Assembly: GCA_964476705.1 (NCBI GenBank)
Contig: CAYZBM010000053.1
Coordinates: 1 to 15,346 of the forward strand
Direction: 5' to 3'
Length of the DNA: 15,346 nt
Source of the DNA: CAYZBM01 sp964476705
GTDB lineage: Bacteria > Pseudomonadota > Alphaproteobacteria > Rickettsiales > UBA6187
The translations under genes and the position numbers were made by a program. Shown here piece by piece: positions 7,081-13,305 of this stretch; position 1 is the first letter of the stretch, and every line of letters starts with the position of its first letter. Under the pieces are notes generated by a model. It saw only the letters and a list, made by a program, of their open reading frames with translations. It searched no databases and was not told the DNA's origin.

Positions 7081-8190
7081 TTATCTTAAAGTTATAACTC
7101 CGCCAACTGTGGGAGTTTTACAGCCGGTAGTTGTAGGAAAACTAATAGGCAAGTTTTTTAATGTTCTTACTGCTAAATAAGCAAAGGCTTCCGCTTCAAT
7201 AGCATCGCCATTTACTCCTATACTATCTATGCTTGCAACTTTTATCCCAGATTTTTGCTTATTTAATTCTGCTTCTAATAATTCAAGCATAAATTTATTA
7301 TACCTACCACCACCCGTAATTAACCAAGTTTTTGGAAGTGAGGGCAAAAACTTTATACTCTCTAATAAAGAATAAACCGTAAAGGCAGTAAGCGTTGCCG
7401 CCGCATCTGCTAATGAAAGCGAATTTAATAAGTCATTTTTAAATTCATTACGATCAAGAGATTTGGGCGGTAATTTTTTAAAATAAGGAGATGAAAGTAA
7501 TTTATCGAGTACCAGAAAATCTATGCTTCCACTTCTTGCAATAGCGCCATCTTTATCATAATCGCCTTGATTATGCTGATAGATCAAATCATCTATTAAG
7601 GCATTGCCTGGACCGGTATCAAAAGCTAATAGATTCTCGCCGGTATCCAAATTAACATTTTCACCGATAAAGGTAACATTAGCAACTCCACCAATATTAA
7701 CTATTATTGCAGGCTTAGGCAGATTTTTGGCTAAAATTTGATGATAAATAGGAACTAAAGGAGCACCTTGACCACCATTTTTGATGTCATTATTTCTAAA
7801 ATCATTAACTACAGAAATTGTAGTTAAATCCGCCAATAATTTAGCATTACCTATTTGCCGACTAAATCCTAACTCCGGATGATGAGATATAGTTTGGCCA
7901 TGAAAACCAACAACCTTGATATCTTTAGCCCAAAAATTATTTTTTTTAACTACCAAAGCTAGAGCGTAAATATGGATATGAGTTAATTTATCGGTAATTT
8001 TGCTTAAATTAGTTTCATTACCAGCGATTAATTCTTTAATTGCCGTTTTAGTTGCCTCATCATAAGGAACAGTAATAGATTCAAAAGAATTATCGAGATA
8101 ATATTCTCCATCAGTTCTAATCAATGCCGCATCCACTCCATCTAAAGAAGTGCCACTCATAAGTCCAACTGCTAGGTAAGAGTCTTTCAT
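7081..8190 (-). CDS. anmK: 1,6-anhydro-N-acetylmuramic acid kinase AnmK
   Basis: Cytoplasmic sugar kinase that cleaves and phosphorylates 1,6-anhydro-MurNAc to MurNAc-6-phosphate with ATP, in peptidoglycan recycling. The 369 residues match the family's usual length of about 370. Signature blocks are MSGTSLDGVDAALI (11-24), GFHGQT (95-100), VNDFRNNDIKNGGQGAPLVP (128-147), NIGGVANVT (165-173), FDTGPGNALID (190-200) and TGGGRYN at about 293-299. The ATG has a GGAAGAG stretch upstream. It lies about 110 bases after petC in the same direction, behind a large palindrome, so it could be transcribed by readthrough or from its own promoter in the gap; none is obvious. Confidence 0.95.
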   Translation of the reverse strand: MKDSYLAVGLMSGTSLDGVDAALIRTDGEYYLDNSFESITVPYDEATKTAIKELIAGNETNLSKITDKLTHIHIYALALVVKKNNFWAKDIKVVGFHGQTISHHPELGFSRQIGNAKLLADLTTISVVNDFRNNDIKNGGQGAPLVPIYHQILAKNLPKPAIIVNIGGVANVTFIGENVNLDTGENLLAFDTGPGNALIDDLIYQHNQGDYDKDGAIARSGSIDFLVLDKLLSSPYFKKLPPKSLDRNEFKNDLLNSLSLADAAATLTAFTVYSLLESIKFLPSLPKTWLITGGGRYNKFMLELLEAELNKQKSGIKVASIDSIGVNGDAIEAEAFAYLAVRTLKNLPISFPTTTGCKTPTVGGVITLR

Positions 8191-8218
8191 TTATATTTCT
8201 CTTCCATTTAGGTCTTTT

Positions 8219-8233
8219 GTACCGCGGCAGTAC
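8219..8233. repeat. Small GC-rich imperfect palindrome
   Basis: GTACCGCGGCAGTAC reads almost the same on both strands, with GTAC ends, GC inner pairs, one mismatch or wobble pair and a single central base. It is notably GC-rich for this genome and lies just anmK-side of the large palindrome at 8237-8305. It could be a processing or stabilising hairpin, or part of the same inserted element. Confidence 0.4.
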
Positions 8234-8236
8234 GAA

Positions 8237-8305
8237 GGTAAATCTTAAGTGAAGTGCTAGGCGCTAGAAATATTTCTAGCAACGACGCAATTCACAAAAT
8301 TTACC
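8237..8305. repeat. Nested 69-base palindromic element overlapping the petC stop codon
   Basis: On the plus strand the left arm reads GGTAAAT (8237-8243), GTGAA (8249-8253), TGC (8255-8257), then GCTAGAAAT (8263-8271). The right arm mirrors it: ATTTCTAGC (8272-8280), GCA (8287-8289), TTCAC (8291-8295) and ATTTACC (8299-8305). The core GCTAGAAATATTTCTAGC is a perfect 18-base palindrome. The three outer blocks pair around small internal loops. The outer right arm contains the petC stop codon (8301-8303) and part of the preceding Arg codon. There is no U-run after it in the minus direction, so it is not a classic terminator. It may protect the petABC mRNA 3' end, or be a dispersed palindromic repeat of the kind known in Rickettsiales. 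Confidence 0.7.
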
Positions 8306-9065
8306 GAGTAATGTCACGCCAAATAGCTCTTTTTGCGAGATAGAATAATATAGTAAATATCGCTAGATAAATTAGAACCTTTATTCCAGCTTCTTTTCTT
8401 TGCTCCATTTCTGGCTCTGCTGCAAATTGTAAGAATGTAACTACATCGCGTGCCATCTGATCAGCAGTTGCCACAGTTCCATCTTGATAGGTAACTGCAT
8501 TTTCAGCAAGAGGTGCTGGCATTGCAATTTGATGCCCTGGGAAATATGGATTATAATTCATTCCTGAACTCAGGTGGAAGTCTTTTGGCGCATCTTTATA
8601 ACCAGTTAAAATTGAATAAATATAATTTGCTCCATCTTCGCGTGCTTTAACTATTAAAGATAAGTCAGGAGGTAATGCGCCATTATTTGCCGCTCTTGCT
8701 GCTTGATCATTATCAAAAGGACTTACAAATGCGTCGGATGGAAGGGCCGGACGTTTAAACATCTCACCATCATCATTCGGACCATCAGTCACACTATATT
8801 CAGCAGCCACAGCTTTAATTTCTTTTTCAGAGAATCCTAGTTTAGCAAGATTCCGATAAGACATTCTTTTTAAAGAATGGCAAGCTGCACAAACTTGTTT
8901 ATAAACTTGAAAACCTCGTTGCGCTGCAGCTTTATCATTATAGCCTAAATACCCTTCAAATGGCCAATTAACTTCTTTTGGCTCAAGATTGTCAGTTGAG
9001 GCCACCGCTACATTACATAGCGCAAAAAATGAGATAAAAACTATTCCACAAACAAACCTTAGCAT
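8301..9065 (-). CDS. petC: Cytochrome c1 PetC, ubiquinol-cytochrome c reductase
   Basis: Haem-bearing subunit of complex III, which passes electrons from the Rieske centre to soluble cytochrome c in the periplasm. The 254 residues start with a Sec signal peptide, probably cut near residue 22 (after AVA). The haem site CAACH lies at 59-63. The axial methionine is probably M182 in GHQIAMPAPL. One C-terminal membrane helix (about 228-245) anchors it, followed by a short basic end. The order petA-petB-petC with separate cytochrome b and c1 genes is the alphaproteobacterial and mitochondrial type. The start has an AAAGAG stretch about 7 bases upstream and lies 23 bases after petB. Confidence 0.97.
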   Translation of the reverse strand: MLRFVCGIVFISFFALCNVAVASTDNLEPKEVNWPFEGYLGYNDKAAAQRGFQVYKQVCAACHSLKRMSYRNLAKLGFSEKEIKAVAAEYSVTDGPNDDGEMFKRPALPSDAFVSPFDNDQAARAANNGALPPDLSLIVKAREDGANYIYSILTGYKDAPKDFHLSSGMNYNPYFPGHQIAMPAPLAENAVTYQDGTVATADQMARDVVTFLQFAAEPEMEQRKEAGIKVLIYLAIFTILFYLAKRAIWRDITR

Positions 9066-9088
9066 ACGCTACTCTTTTTTAATAATAA

Positions 9089-10294
9089 TTAGTGTTTTTT
9101 ACAAGAAGCTGAAATTGAATCAGGCAATTTTCTAGTTTTTTCTATCTTAGGTAATAACGGTAAAATTAAGAAAAAATAAGCAAAATAATAGAAGGTAGAA
9201 AATCTTGCCATAATTACATAAGTACCTTCAGCTGGCTTACTACCTAAATAACCTAAAATAATAAAATTTATAAAAAATAACACATAGAAAATTTGGAATA
9301 ATGGTCGGTAATTTCCACTTTTAACTTTAGATCTATCTAGCCATGGTAAAGCAAAAAGTACAAGTAAAGCACCAAACATTGCAATAACACCACCTAATTT
9401 ATCTGGAATACCGCGAAGTATAGCATAAAATGGCAAGAAATACCATTCTGGAACTATATGAGAAGGCGTTACCATTGGATCTGCCGGCAAATAATTGTCC
9501 GGATGACCTAAGTAATTAGGCTGGAAAAATACAAAATAAGCAAAAATTATAAAAAATACTCCAAAGCCAAAAAAGTCTTTAATTGTATAATAAGGATGGA
9601 AAGGAATAGTATCTTTTTCTTTATCTTTTATCTCAACTCCAGTTGGATTATTTGAACCATGAATATGCAGAGCTACTATATGCAGAATAACCAAGCCTAA
9701 AATGATAAATGGTAATAAATAATGCAGCGAGAAAAAACGATTTAAAGTTGGATTATCAACAGAATAACCACCCCATAAAAATACTACTATATTCTCACCA
9801 ATAACCGGGATTGCTGAAAATAAATTAGTTATAACCGTTGCACCCCAATAACTCATCTGCCCCCAAGGTAAAACATAACCCATAAAAGCTGTGGCCATCA
9901 TCGCAATAAAAATAATAATGCCAAACCACCATACTAATTCACGCGGTGCCTTGTATGAACCATAATATAATCCACGAGCAATATGCAAATAAACCGCAAT
10001 AAAAAACATTGAAGCCCCCACTGCGTGAGTATAACGAATTAACCAACCATAGTTAACGTTACGCATAATATTTTCAACACTATCAAACGCCATTTTTGCA
10101 TTAGGCGTATAATGCATAGCAAGCACAATACCGGTAATGATTTGAATCATTAATGCAATACCTGCTATAGAGCCAAAACTCCAAGCATAACTTAAATTTC
10201 GCGGGGTTCTATATTCACCTAAATGTTTTATAAATGAAAAAATAGGTAATCTATATTCTATCCAATCTTTAACTGATTGCTTTTTCTCAGACAT
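9089..10294 (-). CDS. petB: Cytochrome b PetB, ubiquinol-cytochrome c reductase
   Basis: Membrane core of complex III, which oxidises quinol at the Qo site and reduces quinone at Qi, driving proton transfer. The 401-residue protein has eight membrane helices. The four haem ligands have the expected paired spacing: H90 and H104, then H191 and H205. The Qo-site blocks GQMSYWGATV (145-154) and PEWY (282-285) are intact. The full length, without a split after helix IV, shows a bc1-type rather than a b6f-type protein. An AGGA overlapping the petA stop codon serves as Shine-Dalgarno for the ATG six bases after petA, so the two are probably translationally coupled. Confidence 0.98.
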   Translation of the reverse strand: MSEKKQSVKDWIEYRLPIFSFIKHLGEYRTPRNLSYAWSFGSIAGIALMIQIITGIVLAMHYTPNAKMAFDSVENIMRNVNYGWLIRYTHAVGASMFFIAVYLHIARGLYYGSYKAPRELVWWFGIIIFIAMMATAFMGYVLPWGQMSYWGATVITNLFSAIPVIGENIVVFLWGGYSVDNPTLNRFFSLHYLLPFIILGLVILHIVALHIHGSNNPTGVEIKDKEKDTIPFHPYYTIKDFFGFGVFFIIFAYFVFFQPNYLGHPDNYLPADPMVTPSHIVPEWYFLPFYAILRGIPDKLGGVIAMFGALLVLFALPWLDRSKVKSGNYRPLFQIFYVLFFINFIILGYLGSKPAEGTYVIMARFSTFYYFAYFFLILPLLPKIEKTRKLPDSISASCKKH

Positions 10295-10300
10295 AATTTC

Positions 10301-10846
10301 CTAGCCAATTTTTATAACATTTTCATTAATAAACTCATAAGGAGGAACTAAAAGATTAGCCGGAGCTGGACCTTTACGAATTCTTCCAGATACATCATAA
10401 TGTGAGCCATGGCATGGGCAGAACCAACCGCCAAAATCACCTTTATTAGCAATAGGAACACAACCCAAATGTGTACAGACACCAACTACCACTAACCATT
10501 CTTCATGACCTTTTTTTACCCGAGTCGCATCAGCTTGCGGATCACGTAAATCACTAAGCTTTTCAGCTTCAGCTACTTCTATTTCTTCTTTTAATCTTCT
10601 TCTAATAAAAACTGGCTTACCCCGCCATTTAACTCGGATTGTTTCGCCGGGCAATACTTTTGATACGTTAACTTCTAGAGAAGAAAGAGCCAATACGTCA
10701 GCCGATGGATTTAGGGACCTAGCCAAAGGCCAGATAAAAGAGGCGGCACCAACACCAGCTACCGCACTTGCTGCCAAGACTATAAAGTCACGTCTAGTTG
10801 TTTTGTTATCCGGTTTTTCACCATGTTTTTTATTAGTATCTGACAT
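10301..10846 (-). CDS. petA: Rieske 2Fe-2S protein PetA, ubiquinol-cytochrome c reductase
   Basis: Iron-sulfur subunit of complex III, which moves electrons from quinol to cytochrome c1. I place the start at the ATG of MSDTNKK (10844-10846), giving 181 residues. A TTG three codons upstream (10853-10855) is possible but less likely; neither has a strong Shine-Dalgarno. TTRRDFI (16-22) with the following hydrophobic stretch (about 21-41) is a Tat-type signal anchor, as usual for Rieske proteins. The cluster ligands are in CTHLGC (124-129) and CPCHGSH (143-149). The length is typical for alphaproteobacteria. It is the first gene of petABC, and its promoter must lie in the 125 bases upstream or further back, though no clear one is visible. 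Confidence 0.96.
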   Translation of the reverse strand: MSDTNKKHGEKPDNKTTRRDFIVLAASAVAGVGAASFIWPLARSLNPSADVLALSSLEVNVSKVLPGETIRVKWRGKPVFIRRRLKEEIEVAEAEKLSDLRDPQADATRVKKGHEEWLVVVGVCTHLGCVPIANKGDFGGWFCPCHGSHYDVSGRIRKGPAPANLLVPPYEFINENVIKIG

Positions 10847-10921
10847 AAAATTCAAACTTCTTTTAATAAATACTTAAAACTAATCCTACAAGATAAGAGT
10901 TCTATATAAAGAATATTTCTT

Positions 10922-10943
10922 CAAATATCTAGAAAAATATTTG
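10922..10943. repeat. AT-rich inverted repeat upstream of petA
   Basis: CAAATAT (10922-10928) and ATATTTG (10937-10943) form a seven-base stem around an eight-base loop. It lies between the 128-residue gene and petA. It may weakly end the upstream transcript or serve as a binding site for petABC control. The A+T content makes chance occurrence possible. Confidence 0.25.
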
Positions 10944-10981
10944 CATCTCTTAAAGAAAATAAGGAATTAATGTAGAAGTGG

Positions 10982-11368
10982 TTACAAGCCCCTATTGGCA
11001 TCTGGATGGGCTAAATTACCGAACTGAATATTTGTCTGGGTAATTGTACTTTGCGGAGTTGTTATTTTATCAATCAAGCTCGGGAGTTGATTACTTTTAA
11101 CAGCAAGAATCGCATGAATTCTATTGGGTAGAAAAAAATTTGGTAATAATAACGGTGCTTGTAAACATTCTTTTTTTACCAACTTAGCCAAATCACTATC
11201 ATCCCATGCTAGTAATTTTTCATTCTTGCTCAAAACATCAACCAAAAGTTTATATTGGCTGTCTGGCATATTATCTTGGGTTAAGCCCATTAATCTTAAG
11301 GCCTGCTGGACAATGGACTCAGCCTTCCTATATATTTTATTATTACTCTGATTATTAATTTCTGCCAT
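10982..11368 (-). CDS. Hypothetical protein, 128 residues, unrecognised
   Basis: I do not recognise a family. The N-terminal ten residues are polar and Asn-rich; about 11-70 look helical (KAESIVQQALRLMG, then LLVDVLSKNEKLLAW and a DDSDLAKLVKKE segment). A Leu/Pro-rich part follows (70-90), and the last 25 residues are Thr/Gln/Asn-rich and probably disordered. No signal peptide or membrane segment is seen. The ATG has no Shine-Dalgarno. It lies 135 bases upstream of petA in the same direction and is divergent from the methyltransferase gene at 11498. Its composition fits a real cytoplasmic protein, but the start and the gene itself are less certain than its neighbours. Confidence 0.55.
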   Translation of the reverse strand: MAEINNQSNNKIYRKAESIVQQALRLMGLTQDNMPDSQYKLLVDVLSKNEKLLAWDDSDLAKLVKKECLQAPLLLPNFFLPNRIHAILAVKSNQLPSLIDKITTPQSTITQTNIQFGNLAHPDANRGL

Positions 11369-11420
11369 AGACTAGATATACAATAAAAATTATATTTTAG
11401 CTGTTAGTATATGGATAAAT

Positions 11421-11431
11421 TATACTATAAT
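11421..11431 (+). promoter_or_regulatory. Possible -10 region for the trmL gene
   Basis: TATACTATAAT contains overlapping -10 hexamers TATACT (11421-11426) and TATAAT (11426-11431). The expected -35 positions hold no good match to TTGACA. It lies in the divergent gap, 67 bases before the trmL ATG. The same area is AT-rich on the other strand and could also serve the minus-strand gene. Confidence 0.25.
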
Positions 11432-11497
11432 TATCTTAATAAAGAGTTAACTGTTTATTAAAAAATATAGAGACAATATGGAGATTACTACAAAATT

Positions 11498-11950
11498 ATG
11501 CTAAATATCGCTATTTTCCAACCAGATATCGCCCAAAATTTAGGTACCACCATTAGAACGGCGGCTTGTTTTAGAGCTAAAATACATATTATAGAACCTT
11601 GTGGTTTTCCCTTTGATGATAAAAAATTTAAACGTGCGGGAATGGATTATATTGAGCAGGTAGAAATTAAAAGACATAATTCATGGGAACATTTTTGCAC
11701 CTTTATCGAAGATAATAATTTAAGGCCAGTTCTATTATCTACAAAAGCTAGCGAAAATTATCTTAATTTTAAATTTACAAAAAATAATATTCTTATAGCT
11801 GGCAGAGAAAGTGCTGGAGTACCAGATAATGTACATGAATATTGCAAAAACAGAGTAAAAATTATGATGGCAGAAAATACTAGATCACTAAATGTTGCGG
11901 TTTCAATAGCCATAGTTTTAGCTGAGGCAGTAAGGCAGCTAAAAATTTAA
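11498..11950 (+). CDS. trmL: tRNA (cytidine(34)-2'-O)-methyltransferase, TrmL/SpoU family
   Basis: SPOUT-class methyltransferase, likely to 2'-O-methylate the wobble base of certain leucine tRNAs using S-adenosylmethionine. The 150 residues show motif 1 NLGTTIRTAACF (14-25), the family block IIEPCGFPFDDKKFKRAGMDY (31-51), motif 2 ILIAGRESAGVP (98-109) and motif 3 RSLNVAVSIAIVLAEA (129-144). The C-terminal trefoil knot is therefore complete. The small size without an extra RNA-binding domain is typical of TrmL. The ATG at 11498 lacks a near Shine-Dalgarno; a GGAG lies 14 bases upstream, inside a nine-codon reading frame (11478-11504) that overlaps the start. It is a single plus-strand gene, convergent with the flavoprotein at 12044. 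A TrmH-type rRNA methylase is the less likely alternative. Confidence 0.9.
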   Translation: MLNIAIFQPDIAQNLGTTIRTAACFRAKIHIIEPCGFPFDDKKFKRAGMDYIEQVEIKRHNSWEHFCTFIEDNNLRPVLLSTKASENYLNFKFTKNNILIAGRESAGVPDNVHEYCKNRVKIMMAENTRSLNVAVSIAIVLAEAVRQLKI

Positions 11951-12043
11951 TTTCTATTAAATTTAGTAGATAAATTTCAAGTGGTTGTTAAGCGTTGTGT
12001 TTATTTTGGTTCTCTTTAGAGCTTACCATCACAAATTTTTATC

Positions 12044-13219
12044 CTACACATACCCGCCAGCTGCAGCCCCTGATGACCAAGCCCACTGAAAATTAAACCC
12101 GCCTAAATGACCAGTCACATCAACCACTTCACCAATAAAAAAGAGCCCTGGTACTTTTTTTGCCATCAAAGTTTGTGAGGATAATTCGTCGGTATCCACC
12201 CCACCTATAGTTACTTCTGCTGTACGATAACCTTCAGTACCATCAGGTATAATTTTATATTTAGCAATTAAATCAGCTATATTTTTAATAAGCTTATTAG
12301 ATAAATCAGCAATCTTCCCTTCATAGCCAATAATTTTGCTTAAATAACTAGCTAATCTTTTGGGTAAAATTTGCGCTAATATTGTTGTAAGTTCCTGATT
12401 TGGCTTTTCTTTACGCATAGTTTGCAAATAACTTTCTAAATTAAAATCTGGCGTAAAATTAATTTCTATTTCTTCACCACAGTTCCAATAAGAAGAAATT
12501 TGTAAAATTGCCGGTCCACTTAAACCTTTATGGGTAAATAATAAAGCTTCTTTGAAACTATTCTTATTACAACTTGCTATAACTTCGGTTGAAACTCCAG
12601 CTAAATCTGAGGGTTTTAATAAGTCATTATTAATAGTAAATGGCACCAAACCTGGGTAAGGTGCAATAATATTTAAGCCAAATTGTTTAGCAATATCATA
12701 GCCAAAGCCGGTCGCCCCCATTTTAGGAATAGATAAGCCACCAGTTGCAATTACTAGAGATTCACTTTGAATTTCTTCATCAGCATTAGTTACAATAGTA
12801 AAGCAATCCCCGACTTTGTCTATTTTTGCTATCGCAGTTTCAAGCTTAAATTCTACATTATATAATTTACATTCAGCTATAAGCATATCGATTATTTGTT
12901 TGGCTGAATTATCACAAAATAATTGGCCTAAAGTTTTTTCGTGATAAGCAATATTATATTTTTTGACTAATTCTATAAAATCAAATTGAGTATAACGTTT
13001 TAACGCCGATACACAAAAATGAGGATTTTTAGAGATATAATTTTTTGGGGATGCATAAATATTAGTAAAATTACAGCGGCCACCGCCCGAAATTCTAATC
13101 TTCTCACCGATGGTTTTTGCATGATCAATAAGTAGAACTCTACGACCGCGTTTGGCCGCGATAATAGCACACATAAGACCGGCAGCCCCAGCGCCTATAA
13201 TAATAACGTCATATTTCAC
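12044..13219 (-). CDS. NAD(P)/FAD-dependent oxidoreductase, HI0933/YhiN family
   Basis: Flavoprotein of the HI0933-like group; the physiological substrate is not established. The 391 residues start with the FAD-binding beta-alpha-beta fold VIIIGAGAAG (5-14). SGGGRCNFTN (43-52) is the family hallmark, and SLVIATGGLSIPKMGATG (about 153-170) is the second nucleotide-contact block. FTHKGLSGPAILQIS follows in the middle domain, and IGEVVDVTGHLGGFNFQWAW lies near the end (about 362-381), where it closes the FAD site. The start is GTG (13217-13219), fixed because the FAD fold begins at once and a TAAGAG lies upstream. Length and motifs are complete. It sits behind the Sel1 gene with an 86-base gap that contains a promoter-like pair, so it is probably transcribed on its own. 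Confidence 0.93.
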   Translation of the reverse strand: MKYDVIIIGAGAAGLMCAIIAAKRGRRVLLIDHAKTIGEKIRISGGGRCNFTNIYASPKNYISKNPHFCVSALKRYTQFDFIELVKKYNIAYHEKTLGQLFCDNSAKQIIDMLIAECKLYNVEFKLETAIAKIDKVGDCFTIVTNADEEIQSESLVIATGGLSIPKMGATGFGYDIAKQFGLNIIAPYPGLVPFTINNDLLKPSDLAGVSTEVIASCNKNSFKEALLFTHKGLSGPAILQISSYWNCGEEIEINFTPDFNLESYLQTMRKEKPNQELTTILAQILPKRLASYLSKIIGYEGKIADLSNKLIKNIADLIAKYKIIPDGTEGYRTAEVTIGGVDTDELSSQTLMAKKVPGLFFIGEVVDVTGHLGGFNFQWAWSSGAAAGGYV

Positions 13220-13251
13220 TTTAATTGCTCTTACAAATTTAAAGCTAGATC

Positions 13252-13281
13252 ATAATAGGCTATGGCTAGAATGTCTGTAAG
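13252..13281 (-). promoter_or_regulatory. Candidate promoter of the flavoprotein gene
   Basis: Read on the minus strand, CTTACA (13276-13281, four of six matches to TTGACA) is followed after 18 bases by TATTAT (13252-13257, five of six). Transcription would begin about 25 bases before the GTG start. The pair lies in the 86-base gap after the Sel1-repeat gene. Confidence 0.4.
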
Positions 13282-13305
13282 TGATTTATAATTTTTTAGT
13301 TTATT

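Noticed and set aside
11951..12043. Near-palindrome TCTATTAAATTTAGTAGA after trmL as terminator
   Set aside because: The arms leave no loop and there is no T-run, so a terminator is not supported, although some ending signal is expected between these convergent genes.
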